A DNA stretch of 64,000 nt from Oscheius dolichura (GCA_932521035.1 OW051492.1:9548001-9612000); one strand, 5' to 3'; shown: positions 32,438-43,853, counted from the stretch's first letter. Numbers and translations: made by a program. The notes: generated from the sequence alone by a model not told the origin.

Positions 32438-34465
32438 ATGGACCAAGGAACGCTGGTAGAAGGGATTGAAGTGGAGAAATGTGGAGAAATTGATGCTGAA
32501 GAAGTTGTACAAGAATTGGAGGAGATTCCAGAAGAAGAAAAGGTGTATAGACTACCAAAAGGACTTGTCTTAGAAGAAGCAGTAAAGAATACAAATGAAG
32601 AGGTCAGCTTTTGATGTTTTGTTATAGAAAAAGTATTATAAAATTGTGCATTCATTCTATTTTGATTCATTTTCTATATTTTCAATTTTTAGATAGCAGA
32701 ATTACATGATTTTTGGAGGAAAAAGCTCAAAGAGCTGAATATTACTAAAATTGTAGCACCAATGGTTGATCAAAGGTTATTTTATTACACTTTCTTCATT
32801 TTTATGTATTGTATTTCAGTGAATTAGCCTTTCGAATGTTTCTGCGTGACAATGGAGCTCATCTGACTTATACTCCAATGATCCATGCCCATCTTTTTGT
32901 CCACGACCTGACATACAGGAGAAATTCATTAGCCTTTTGTAAAAAGGATCGTCCTCTAATTGTACAGGTTAGTATTTTATTTGTATTCAAGTTTAAAATA
33001 TAGCTGTATTTAGTTTTGTGCCAATAAGCCAGACACGTTCTTATCTGCATGCCGTCTAGTCGAAGGATATTGTGACGGTGTGGATTTAAATCTTGGCTGT
33101 CCACAGAACGTGGCTAAACGTGGAAGATACGGCTCATTTCTACAGGAACAAGTGGATCTCATATGTCAAATGGTCTCCGCCGTTAGGGACTATTGTAAAT
33201 TGCCGGTCTCTTGTAAAATAAGAATTCGTCATGATCCAGAAGAGACGGTAAATTATGCTAAACGATTAGTAGAAGCCGGAGCAACAATGTATGTACTACT
33301 TTTAATATTATAATTTGATAACATCATTTTCAGGTTAACAGTTCATGGCAGAACACGAGAAATGAAAGGAGCCGAGACAGGAATTGCTGACTGGGATAGG
33401 ATCAAGCAAATTGTTGAAGCTGTTGATGTTCCCGTTATTGCTAATGGTAATATACAGGTTATTCCTCTATTTTTATATTTTTTTCATCTGTAATTTTAGA
33501 TGGCAGGAGATGTTGAACGTTGTATAGCCGCTACTGGAGCTGTAGCAGTAATGTCAGCTGAAGGAATTCTTTATAATCCTCTTCTCTTCGCCGAACAACA
33601 TAAAGAATCCTGGGAAGTTGCCGCTGATTATCTAAAATATGCCAAGAAGTTTCAAGCCGGTGTCAGTGCCATAAGAGCGCACATTTTTAGAATTATGCAT
33701 TATAGGTGAGTTATTTTATTTTCGAAAAAGAATATTTGATATTTCTAGTCTTTTGGAGTTTGAAGATCTACGAATGCGAGTAACAAGAGATTATAAAATA
33801 GAACAATTTGAAACAACAATAGAAGAAGTCAGAAAACGAGTCAGGGAGTTGGCTGACTCTCCTGAAGGACGGCTGGCAGTTGAGGAAACGTTAGATCTTT
33901 TTACTAAAATCAGGTAAACAATTTTATATCATTTTCTAAAATAATTTTAGAGAAGGAATTCTGGAATTAGATACAATTAAAGTAGCTCTCTCACCTCATT
34001 GGCTCTCCAAGCCGTATTTTCGACTTCCTGATAGCATAAAGGAACAGATGCTGAAAAATGGAGAGAAATCGTATAAAGAAAGGAAAAATGAAGCATTGCA
34101 AAAGAAAGCAGTAGAGCTGGGAATATCTAAAACGTCTGTTTTATTTGTATATTAATAAATTGGATTATTTTAGACAAGTAAAGAAGAGAGAAAAGAGGAA
34201 AATATCAAAGGAAAAAGCTAGGATTTCTAAAATCGAAAGATACCTGCCTTGCATTCGCTGTAAACAGCCAGCTGGCCAAACCTGTAAGCAGACAATGTGC
34301 AAGAAGTGCTGTAAATATGTAAGCAAACGGCAGCGGCTCGATTGTAAAAGTATGTTTTACACAAAAACAAATGTACTTATTTTTTCAGCTCATAAGAATA
34401 ACTGGTCCCATCTACAGGCTTTGGATGCTTCTGAATTACAAGAGGAGCTCTCTGTGGAATTGTAG
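32438..34465 (+). CDS. tRNA-dihydrouridine synthase, Dus1 type
   Basis: Ten exons (32,438-32,602; 32,693-32,775; 32,820-32,967; 33,014-33,288; 33,334-33,457; 33,500-33,705; 33,749-33,913; 33,951-34,133; 34,174-34,349; 34,389-34,465) encode 533 residues. An acidic ~55-residue leader precedes a Dus TIM barrel: IVAPMVDQS, the hallmark [17 protein letters not shown] loop with the catalytic-region Cys, [22 protein letters not shown] and [10 protein letters not shown] (FMN-binding strands). The C-terminal part has a Lys-rich helix and a cysteine cluster ([20 protein letters not shown]). Dus1 reduces U16/U17 in the D-loop of tRNAs using FMN and NAD(P)H. The upstream gene ends 324 bases before and an acceptor-like gtttag precedes the ATG by 16 bases. 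Confidence 0.93.
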
Positions 34466-34849
34466 TCCTTCTCACTGTTTTTTTTGATAGCTGTTGTTAT
34501 ATTTCTACGGGTAAAATGTGATGTAATTGTAGTCGAAATTAGCGCAGTGTCATCGGTGCACGCGAAGTAGTCGCGCGCTAATAGTTTTTGCCGCTCAAGC
34601 ATCACTACAAAATAGCTTTTTCGTCGTTTAGGCTCGTGTTTTTTTATTCGTTTTCCCATAGTTTTCTCGTTATTCTGATTTATTTCTGTTGCCGTTATTA
34701 TTGTCTAAAAGATCATTATTCCTTCTTTCATTGAAAACGTGAACACGTGGCTTCAACCACAAATTTATCTATTCTTGATGCATTCTTATTCGTTAAATTA
34801 TAATTTTGATTCAATATACTAACATACTCTTTTCAGTTACTTCTTAAAA
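34466..34849. other. intercistronic region with small hairpin
   Basis: ATTAGCGC (34,538) and GCGCTAAT (34,574) are inverted around a GC-rich loop. The region ends in ttttcag 7-13 bases before the next ATG. No other feature is seen. Confidence 0.35.
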
Positions 34850-35902
34850 ATGGAGAAGTTTCAAGAAGAAATGCAGCGCACGTTGTAAGTTTTTATTATC
34901 TATTCGTATTCCTCAAGTTTATAAATATAGATTATTTTATTAGGAATTTATAAATTTTTGAATTCATTTGTTATTTTCAGGAATCCTACCTGTACTGGCA
35001 CTTCTGTCTTTGCCATCAAGTACGATGGAGGAGTTGTCGTGGTCACTGACCGCTTAGTTTCGTACGGAAAGATGGCCCGTTACAAGGTTTGTATTTTATT
35101 TGTCATGCTTATACAACTGATTGTTTAGAATGTTTCCCGTCAATATAAGGTCAACGACAATATCATCATAACATTTGGTGGAGATCACGCCGACTTCCAG
35201 TGGCTTCAAAATGTTATTGAGCGTCAAGTGCTCTTCTGGCAATCGGTTGGCCAAGAAATTACTCCAAAGACTCTTCATTGTTATCTTACCAGTCTCCTGT
35301 ATGCCAAGTAAGTTTCCTTTTGTGATGATGAATATTTTGTTAAATATTAATGGTTCACATGCAATCAACTATTCTTATAGACGTTGTAAGATGGACCCTC
35401 TTTGGAATACCCTCATTGTGGCCGGAGTTGAAGAGGAGGAAAAGAATAATAAGGAAACGAGTACTCCGTTTATTGGCGTTATCACTCAAAAGGTTTGTTT
35501 TATTGTTGTTCGAATATATTTATTTTCTTCTAGGGGGTAGCCTATACAACTGATTCTGTAGCTACTGGTCTCGGCGCCATGTTGCTCAATCAACTCATTG
35601 AAGACGAGTATCGTAAGAAGAATGGCAAACTAACAAGGAATGAAGCAGAAGCTGTGGCTAAGAAAGCCGTCGAACTTGTAATTATTTTTTCTATGATTCT
35701 TTTCTAAAGTTTATTTTTAGGCAATTTATCATGATTGTGTAGCTGACAATGATTTTGAAGTAGGCATTGTCGATGCTAATGAAGGCGTAAAGCTTGGAAA
35801 ACAGGTTCATTTATTTTATTTTATCATTTTATAAATAATTTCTTTCAGGAAACTGTCATTGGAGATTGGAGTATCGCCGAGACGAACTGCCAGTATGAAT
35901 AA
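34850..35902 (+). CDS. pbs-7: proteasome subunit beta type-4 (beta-7)
   Basis: Seven exons (34,850-34,884; 34,981-35,086; 35,129-35,307; 35,381-35,492; 35,534-35,677; 35,721-35,804; 35,849-35,902) encode 237 residues. The fold and landmarks match PSMB4: [76 protein letters not shown] and the C-terminal [11 protein letters not shown]. This is a non-catalytic beta subunit: no Thr nucleophile is generated, and a short propeptide precedes TGTS. It is part of the 20S core particle in nucleus and cytoplasm. AATAAA follows near 35,962. A TTTTCAG just before the start suggests trans-splicing. Confidence 0.95.
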
Positions 35903-36890
35903 TGCAACAACATCTCCGTGAATGATCCTGTGTAAATGGTTGTCTTTTTTTTTATTTTACAATAAATATTTCCAGTCTATTTTTTAATAAAACAATCGAA
36001 TCTCGGTGAAAGGGCAGTGTGGTCGGGAGATAAGTGGCTCCACATACTTTCGTTAGTCACTACATTTTTGACCTTGTTCGCAATGTATGGAAGGAATTGG
36101 AGGCCTTATTTTCCCCCACAACCCTACTCCTTTAAAGTAACATGAAGGTTCCAAACGCACAATTTATTACGAATACATAGTTAGTAAAATATTGTTACAA
36201 TAAAAAGAATCCATAAACATCATCAAAAATAGTCACTCCTTCCTCTTTTGGCTTCTTGTCCTCGCAGAAACTTTCTCATCAGGACATCTGACCACGGAAG
36301 AGCAGCATCGTAGTCTTCTTGATAGAAGGCGATGTTGGCGACAGCTTCTCATCAAAAAGGTTTGCATATATGCAAACCAATTTTATTAGAAGCAAACCTA
36401 AATCAAATGTAAAAAAGAAAAGGGGAAAGAGGTATAAAATCTATATACGAACCTTTTCTGACTGGCTTCTCTCCTTCTTCTACTGCAGACTGCAGTCGTC
36501 CCCTCCCTCTTGATGGGAGGGGGTCCCTCTTTTGTATAAGTTACCTGAAATAAAATTGAAGTTAATTGGTAGGAAAATGATCAAGCTGGGGTGAGATCAT
36601 CGCGAGCATACACAACGAATAAATAGAAGCCAAGAATTTCGTAAAAGACACGGCTAGCAATCGCGCTAGATACGGTGTCTCCTATTTCTAAAACAACACG
36701 CTTGTAGGTCTTGGTTTCACTGTAAGTCCTACATATTATTCTAAATTTATTCTTATTTTAAAACGCTGATAATCGCAGGCAGCTCGTTTCTATTGGCCGC
36801 TCCATTAAGAAGTCCACCAACGATTTAATCGCTCACATCGATTAATAAAATTGAGTAGCTTGATTTTAGAATAACCATGCTATTATTGCA
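35903..36890. other. intergenic with possible minus-strand coding fragments
   Basis: Two minus-strand frames look exon-like. One, after a cttacag acceptor (36,728 down to 36,587), encodes TKTYKRVVLEIGDTVSSA... and ends in TGA. The other (about 36,345-36,222) encodes AFYQEDYDAALPWSDVLMRK... and ends in TGA. Neither could be joined to anything else. They may be relics of a gene or chance. Confidence 0.25.
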
Positions 36891-36891
36891 G

Positions 36892-37051
36892 GGTAAAGCA
36901 GATCCTTACATTGATAGAAAGTGCAAGATTGCCTCTGGTATTGACGCTAAACCAGATCAATTGCGTCCTATGGCTGGATATGTCTTTCTAGTTTTTGAAG
37001 AGGAAGCTTCCGTTCAACGTCTTGTTAATCAATGCTTTGAAGATCAGGAAA
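36892..37051 (+). pseudogene. orphan exon of a CPEB-type RRM
   Basis: A single exon with intact splice sites (attgcag|GG ... GAAAG|gtatgc) encodes GKADPYIDRKCKIAS then GYVFLVFEEEASVQRLVNQC. This matches the RNP1 half of RRM1 in cytoplasmic polyadenylation element-binding proteins, where it follows a W-P-G-K motif. No adjoining CPEB exons (first half of RRM1, RRM2, zinc-binding domain) are visible within several kilobases. It is therefore most likely a duplicated fragment or pseudogene, or an exon of a gene with very long introns. Confidence 0.5.
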
Positions 37052-37546
37052 GGTATGCATTAATATACATATATAACATATATGTATTGATGCTGTTAGT
37101 TAAAAGTTATAACTTATGACACTTATTCTGATGTGATGTGATTTTAGTGGGTGACCAGTGCCCATTTTCAACTCCTCAGAACAACGCCTTTTCGAGCTAA
37201 ATTTGATACCGTTAGACTCGCCTCATCGAGAGCAGTCGATTGACACCAAAATCAGAGTTTTTGGAAGCGATATTGGCCTTGTCACCCAAGGTTTGGCGCC
37301 TTTTTTCGGTTGTCAAAATTCACGGTGACATGCAAATGAACTGAAAATTGGTGGATAACCATAAAACGAGGCGTAGAATATAAGGGAAAAAGAATTGGAG
37401 CACGGGGATTTGTGGGAAACCCAGGGACAAGACTTATCTTACAACCTAATATACGAAATACAAGCTTTATATAGATGTGAAAACATTACGAGTAACGCGA
37501 GAAAAATATCAACGGAGGCCAACAGGCCAAAGCTCTCTTGAAAACT

Positions 37547-39209
37547 TCACGACTTCTTTTGCTTACGTGTCCGAGACGACACAGGCTCCACTCCACATCT
37601 GATCTTGGTCGTCGCATCTGGCTGGTCCATCTGCCTGAAGATCGCAGTAGCTGCAACGTGTCCTTCCTCATCAACGTCTAGAAGTCGAAGATCGGCGACT
37701 TGGTTTCTTCGCAGAACCTTCGTTGATGAGTCCTCGGCACGGACAATATCTGTTGGATACAACACCATGGGCATGTCATGCGTGTTTGTTATCCTCATAG
37801 ATGTGGTGGTTCTTTCTCGGCGAACAAATTCCGTGGCCTTGCTAATCTCAATAGAATGACTAGACTTTTCAAAATTTTCCAAATCAGTAGGGTGCGCGTT
37901 GTAGTCTATCGTCTCGCCCTCTTTTACACGACGCCGATAAAGGTCGATCTTTAGCCGGGTACAGTTTTCATTCTGAAATAGGTATGTGAAAAGGAAGTAT
38001 TTAGGGTTTCCTTACTCCCATTAATCTTTTTAAAGAATTGCTCATCACTACACAGTTCTTGCCGATGTGAAGATATCCCCGTGGCAACATAGAGTTATTG
38101 ATTCTGCCAACGGGAGAGATTATATAGATCACGTATTCTTGGACAGGATTTTGGTTATTAACCAGTAGTTTAAATTCGCGAAATACGTCGCCTATGATAA
38201 CGGTGAATGGGAGCAAAGCCTGTAGAACTGTCGTCATTTTGAAGATTGAAAGGACCTTACTCGTAAAGGATGTCTGACTTCGAAAATTGAGGACTCTTTC
38301 GCAGTCATGCATTCCAAGCTGGGAACACGACCGACTTGCATACCTGTAATGGACAATTTGTGTAAAAGAAAGAAATTGTTCCGGATAAAAAAGGCCATAG
38401 CGAGGGGAATTGCTTTTCTGGCCTTGTGCTTTCCTCCCTCTTCCTATTTTCACCCAGAGCCGCATCCAAAGTGCCTCTTTGTTCCCCAAATACAATGGCA
38501 GATACATACCTTCGCCGTTTCGTCGTCCGTCCTGCTGCTGCTGCTCAGGAGCTCGTGGGCGTCTTTCTCCTCTTCCCTGCTCTTGTTGCGGTTCCGCAAC
38601 GACGAGCGCTTCATAGCGCGCTGAAAAAGATGCTTCATATAGAAGTTGAGGCAGTTTATAACGGAAAGGATGGGTGAAGGGGGTCTCCTTCCAAAAATGA
38701 TGAAAAGACAGTTTTAATAGCATTTTTGCTCTCTCTCTCGCCCATTTTCCTCCCTATTTTTCATCGGAACAAGGTGAAATCGGTATCTATTTACCCCAAT
38801 AACACGACAAATACCTACCTTCTCCGGCTGCAGCCGCTGGTTCTCCACCAGGCGCAGTAGGTGGAGTCTCTGGTGCCGATACTGGAGTCGAAGTAGGAGT
38901 TGAGGCTTCGGACAGTCGGATCGTTCTCAAAACCTTGTTCCAATTTTGGAGCTGCTAAAAAAGTACGATACTTCAGGTGAATCTCCGTGTTTTTTATGAT
39001 TTTAATTTTTTGAGCCTGCCGAAATGACTTCAAATGGCTTTTTCTTGCCGTCTTCCGCAGTTTTTTTCCAAAACTATTCCATACCAAATGTTCCCAAGGC
39101 TCTGTTTTGGATTACAAATGCTTACTCTGCAGAGAAGTTGCCAAAGCCGGGGAGGTCGGCGTCCTACAAGCCGCTGTAGCCGGGTTCGTAGGAGGAGTTC
39201 GTTCCAACG
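37547..39209 (-). CDS. unrecognised protein, at least six exons
   Basis: Exons 39,209-39,126; 38,954-38,819; 38,620-38,510; 38,343-38,261; 38,219-38,016 and 37,972-37,547 join in phase (84+136+111+83+204+426 bases) into 347 residues ending in TAG. The start exon is not identified. The N-terminal part is Arg/Leu-rich and then Thr/Pro/Ala-rich (TPTSTPVSAPETPPTAP), followed by a Gln/Arg-rich stretch. From about residue 125, alternating hydrophobic and polar stretches (FKLLVNNQNPVQEYVIYIIS...YLHIGKNCVVM...CTRLKIDLYRR) look like a beta-sandwich, loosely reminiscent of an MSP-type domain. That is weak inference. The C-terminus is basic (RTRKQKKS). Confidence 0.55.
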
Positions 39210-39429
39210 CTGTAAAAATGATGTTATTCCTTTTTTCTAGTGAATTCAGCGCTGAAACAGTCGAAACCACAGGCTAGAAATACTCAATTTGGAGCTGTTT
39301 TTGACCCAAAGAGAGGAGACCGCCACAAGCGGTCTGCCGGTGACTTTTTGCGGCCGCCTGCCTTCTTTTCCCCAAATTTAATCCAAAATAAACTCTCTCA
39401 CAGCCCGTAAATTTCAATTTGAAGTTTGA

Positions 39430-39818
39430 ACGGGCGTGTCGGGTGTTTGTGCCCGTATCTCGGGTATTTCTCGGTGAATTTTTAATATTCAAAGAGATTC
39501 AGGAGATTCAAAGATCGTCTTGTAGAGCACGTCAAGACGATTCTAATGAGCCTGGTCATAGCTCAAACGGACCGAAAGAAAAATCGCTGGCGTACCAAAC
39601 GTTGATAAAGGAGCGTTACGTAACGCGTCCTGAGACCAATCTCGAACAAGTCAACGTTTGTGAGGCTAGCGATTTTTCTTTCTGTCCGATTGAGCTATGA
39701 GCAGGCTTGTTAGAATCGTCTTGACATGCTCTACAAGATGCAGGTTGAAGTTTTGAAATTGACCAAGAAATGCCCGAGATACGGACACAAACATCCGACA
39801 CTCCAGTCTACGCCCGTT
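39430..39818. repeat. family D fold-back
   Basis: Two ~175-base inverted arms (39,430-39,605 and 39,645-39,818) share words such as CTTGTAGAGCA, CAAGACGATTCTAA and GAAAGAAAAATCGCT, about 80-85% alike, with a ~40-base spacer. A diverged single arm is at 17,350-17,500. Confidence 0.8.
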
Positions 39819-40510
39819 TTACCCCCGAAATTGGGCGTTTTGCCCATGTATGGGACGGAGCCATCGCTTCCTCCCCCGATTCCGAAAAATTACGATAATT
39901 CGTGCTGTTTTCTATACTTTTTAGTCATTTTCCCCGCCGTAGACGATTCTCCGTGCCGTGGATTTAACTAGGGGCATGCGCCTCTTAGCCGATGTCCACG
40001 TCTCTTTCTATAAATGCAAATATTTAATTTCGTTCGTGTTTTCATGCGTTTATGGTCACAAATTGTTTTTTGTAAGTTTTTATGAGCTGGAAAGCAGTTC
40101 TCTAGAACCGGCTTGATGCGCTCTCCAAGTGAGTGCTTGAACTATTAAAAAAAGAGTAAATTAAAAAATTACAACAACGGAGCCAAAGGAGATCCTTTTT
40201 ACTAGTCGCCTTTCCGTTCATGGTGCTTTCTTCATTTTTTGTTTATTTTTTCTTTGTCCTTCGTTGTCACATGGAATCACATGATGGATATAATAATAAT
40301 AAATCAAGAAGCAACATCTATAGAGTAAAATAGAAGAAGAAAATCAGCGAACATTGAATTCAGTAGACAAAATGCATAAAATAGAACTGTTTTATTAAAT
40401 TTCGTGGCCTAGGAGATCACCAAGCAGAGCAAGAGACAGTCAAGTGAAAGCATGAGATCAGAATATCACGAGGAAACCGTATTTTATCCGTCAAAGCACC
40501 AAAAGACGTC
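39819..40510. other. intergenic
   Basis: No exon is seen. AT-rich sequence with a short AATAATAATAAA run near 40,292. Confidence 0.4.
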
Positions 40511-41116
40511 CTATTTCTTTTGAAAACTTTGTGCTATTGCAGTGAGGAGACTATTTGACACCCTGAAATGAATCGATTGCTTCTTATTGACGTCTAATTT
40601 CAAAATTGCTATATTCTTTTGACTAATAATGGAGATCGCCGTTTTCTGGGCAAAAACTCGACTGGGTGAGAGATGTTTCAAATGTACCCGCACCCGTAGG
40701 ATCTCGGCAGTTCGCGGAACTGGTGTTTTGCTGCACACAACGACTCTCAGCTGCCGAGATTTTACGAGTGCGGGCACGCGAAATCCACTCAGGTAGCTCC
40801 GCGCGCCCGCACCCGTAAAATCTCGGCAGCTGATGGCTATTTCCTCAAAACTGCTACTTTGCGATATTTTCGACCTGCCGAGACTCTACGGGTGCGGGTA
40901 CGCTGCCAAATAATGGGAATAAAAGGCTTACGCTGTGCCAGTCTGACATCTAGGTTCCTGACACGTTGTATCGGTACATTGTTGAGTGTGTTGCTTTTTG
41001 TCTCCTTGCTCTAGGAATCGTTGTACTGTAGAAGATGCAGTCAACTCGGTTACGGTAGCATCTTTTGCGGCTTGATTATTAAAAAAGAAGGGCAGTGGTA
41101 GGGATGACATGGACGG
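40511..41116 (-). CDS. C-terminal exons of an unrecognised gene
   Basis: Exon 41,116-40,932 (after an acceptor ctctttcag) and terminal exon 40,562-40,511 join in phase. They encode about 78 residues ending QSFQKK and a stop. The first contains four cysteines near its end (CTDTTCQEPRC). The intron between them holds two family A hairpins. Upstream exons were not resolved; the region upstream is filled by the CTGTCTAACTGTGGC motif, as in introns of the zinc-finger gene. Confidence 0.45.
40686..40775. repeat. family A hairpin
   Basis: GCACCCGTAGGATCTCGGCAG left, CTGCCGAGATTTTACGAGTG right. Confidence 0.9.
40803..40900. repeat. family A hairpin, adjacent copy
   Basis: CCCGTAAAATCTCGGCAGCT left, CCTGCCGAGACTCTACGGG right; only 28 bases after the previous hairpin and with an unrelated loop. 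Confidence 0.9.
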
Positions 41117-41154
41117 CTGAAAGAGGTTAGATGAGTAACTGTGGATGGGAAAAG

Positions 41155-41845
41155 AAAGGGAGCTGTCTAACTGTGGCTCGGTAAAGAAGAAAGAAAGAAG
41201 GGCGTGTGAACTGTGGCGCCTCCCTAACGGTTTTTTGGTCTCACCCTCTCTCCTTTCCGATGAATTTTGCGCTCTATTGTTATTTTCCGCCACCGAAATA
41301 CGAAACGTTTTCGTCCTCGTGCGCTGAAATTCTTCTCCGTTCCGCGTTCACGACGGAGCGCGAGCTCAAAAATCAAGAAATTAAAGAAAGGATTTCAAAG
41401 GAGGCGAGGGAGAGGCGCAAAAGACCAGTTGGCTGTCAAACTGTGGCTCTCAAAGAGGAGGACAGGAAGTTAGATGAAGTAAGCCTGGGAAATAACCAAA
41501 AAAACAATCTGGTTGTCAAACTGTGGCCATATCCTCAAAACCATGTTAGTTCGCTGTGTTACTGCGGCTTTCCTACAGGCGAAAAACCTCAAGAACAATT
41601 TGACTGTCTAACTGTGGCCGGTACTGACTTTCTAAAAGTCAGGAGTGTTGATCAAACAAGAATCACAAGATACGGTCAGCTGAGTAAGCTGTGGCGACCC
41701 CGAAAGGGAAAACTTGGAGAAAGGGAGCTGTCTAACTGTGGCGTAACCATTTTTAGAATGGAAAGAAGGTGGGTGGTTTGTAACTGTCTAACTGTGACTG
41801 TCAAAACCGCGAATACCGGCCAGCTGAGTAACTGTGGCGGCCCGT
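41155..41845 (+). repeat. CTGTCTAACTGTGGC motif cluster (largest)
   Basis: About ten exact or near copies (e.g. 41,162; 41,596; 41,727; 41,780) lie at irregular spacing over 690 bases, all on the + strand. Variants include TGTCAAACTGTGGC and AGCTGAGTAACTGTGGC. A 229-codon open frame here is explained by the repeat and is not called as a gene. Confidence 0.85.
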
Positions 41846-42602
41846 TTCGAGGGCAGGGGTTCTCCTCCCAGGAATTCCAAGGGAAAGTGCCGTAAAAAAT
41901 AAATAATACCCCCTCCTGCGGTGTCTGACTGGCCGGTTGAGGAGAGCCGGAAGCGTATAATAGATGAAAAACGCGGTATAATGGAAAACGGGGGGAGGAG
42001 GGCACAAATTCGCACAGATGGAGGACGTCTCGCCGACTTCCGGTGACACACACAAAAGGGGATCAGCAGCGGCTATTTTCCAACTCAATGAGCTCGACAG
42101 GAAGAGACGAGAAGCGATCCTCTTCTTGTTGGGTATAAATAGAAAAAAAGAGGGGATTAAAAGGGGTGAATGAGACCAAAAAGTAACCCCCCGGGAGACC
42201 GGAAATGGTTCTTCGGTGGGTTATTTACTGTAAGGGGGAGGCGAATGGACAGCTCCATACAGTTCTCCCCCCGGTCAAAAAATGGTCCCACCCGCCGCCC
42301 AGATGAACAGCGAAACCGTAGCCGATTACCATAGTTTAAAGGGTGCTCTCAACGGAATTGGTCTCTGTTTGTTCATACCGACCAGGGATGGGGGTTATAC
42401 TAGCGCTTGTTGACGGTTTATAGAGGGTTAGCGACTGGGAGATCATAAAGTGGCCCGGGCAAGGCGGCGCGGGAAGCGGGAGATCAATAAATTGAAAAAC
42501 CGAAACGATGGAAACTGGGGAATCTGGAGAATATGCAAAAAAATCCAAAAAAAATTGGAAAAATGCGCAAGAACAGGAGTTGCTCTGTAGTCTGGGGTTC
42601 GA

Positions 42603-42699
42603 GCGCCCGCACCCGTAAAATCTCGGCAGTTGGGAGCACTGTTATAAGCCGCGCACAGTTTCAAGACCTTTTGGCTGCCGAGATTCTACGGGTGCGGCG
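42603..42699. repeat. family A hairpin
   Basis: GCACCCGTAAAATCTCGGCA left, GGCTGCCGAGATTCTACGGG right. Confidence 0.9.
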
Positions 42700-43345
42700 T
42701 CACGCAGATCCAGGTCCCAGTATTTGGCTTTCGGGGGGAAAAAGGGACATTTTGAAGCATATTTCTAAAAAGAAATAACCAGTATGTAGTAAAATAAAAG
42801 GGGTCGTTCCAACAAATAAAATTCATAAAAAATCAAAGTAAATAGAAGAAATTCGAGTAAATGTCGTAAGCTGGGGAATCAGGATACTGATCTCTGAATG
42901 ACAGCTGTTTCTCGAAATTTCTAGAACTTTTAGAGATCGGCTGTTATACCAAGGTGCGGGCATAGTCAGCTGATCCCACCAGCACATCTTCCCGCTTCCC
43001 TGTCGCCTCAGAGAACAATCAGCCGAGTCTAGAGCCTCCCTCTATCACCGTCGGGCACAATAAACACTTGAGAGTGGAGTGATCTCTAGTCTAAGGAAAT
43101 TTCGAAGATATACGCTTATTTTGGAGTTTAAAGTGTAGGATAGAGCAGGAGGGAAACATAGATAGGGAGGGGGAGGTGTTATGGTTGAACTTCCGTTCCT
43201 TATCACTTGGAGACGAGGGCCAAAGCGCCTTCCGCACTTCCGCAACCAGCAACCTTCCCGGGATTACGAATTCATTGAAGAAGGGCAAGGTCTCCTCACT
43301 GTCGAGAGAAAATAATACCGTAATCTCGGCTTGAAACAGCGCACA

Positions 43346-43450
43346 TTTCGCGTTGTAACCGCGCTCCATTCTATCAACCTGCCAGACGGTGTTTCCCTTC
43401 ATTTTTTCGGTTATTTCTTGTTTTTTTTTTCGATTTTTTTCTTTTACAGA
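43346..43450. repeat. family B element, left half only
   Basis: CGCGTTGTAACCGCGCTCCA and the T-rich interior up to CTTTTACAG; the right half is missing. Confidence 0.6.
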
Positions 43451-43619
43451 CGGTAAATAGAGGGGAGTGCTGAAAATAATAGTCAAAGGATAGGGATAAT
43501 TGTTTTGGCCCTCTCTCTCCGTTTTTTGATAACAAAGAATTATACTACGAACATCATATGATATATAGCGGGTAAAGGACTGATCCTCGAACAAAGAGAC
43601 TACAAAAATAGGGAAATAC

Positions 43620-43853
43620 CTCGTGGAGACGAAGGAAAACGGCACCAATGATCAGAATCGGGAACCAGTGGCGGTCTCTCCCGATCAGTCTACCGATTGT
43701 TATGCATTTTAGGAGACCCCCCTGTAAATATCGGCCGGGTTTATCGGCTGTTGCTGCTGTCCATGTCGGTCACCTTCTCACCTCTCTGTCAGTGCTATAA
43801 ATTAGGAGAAAGGCCAGGAGGAACGAAAACACAGGACAGAAGGCGGCGACCAT
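43620..43853 (-). CDS. possible small membrane protein, N-terminal exons
   Basis: Exon 43,853-43,782 (a hydrophobic signal/anchor, FCPVFSFLLAFLLIY) joins in phase across a 60-base intron to exon 43,721-43,620, which contains a second hydrophobic segment (WFPILIIGAVFLRL). Both donors are good. The next exon is unclear: the nearest acceptor would give an immediate stop. No family was recognised. Confidence 0.35.

Larger units (their letters stand above)
41846..43619. other. gene-poor region
   Basis: It holds one family A hairpin and a partial family B element. No exon chain is convincing. A minus-strand acceptor near 43,299 opens a frame of ~70 residues that may belong to the membrane-protein fragment upstream. 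Confidence 0.4.

Noticed and set aside
34530-34600. ATTAGCGC/GCGCTAAT hairpin as a microRNA
   Set aside because: Stem of only about 8 bases with a long loop; too short for a precursor.
38001-38723. 240-codon uninterrupted - strand frame
   Set aside because: It reads through three good introns; the spliced version gives a consistent phased gene.
41206-41895. 229-codon open frame on + strand
   Set aside because: Its length comes from the CTGTCTAACTGTGGC motif array; repeated LSNCG/DCLTV/VKLW strings are the motif read in three frames. No splice context or domain.
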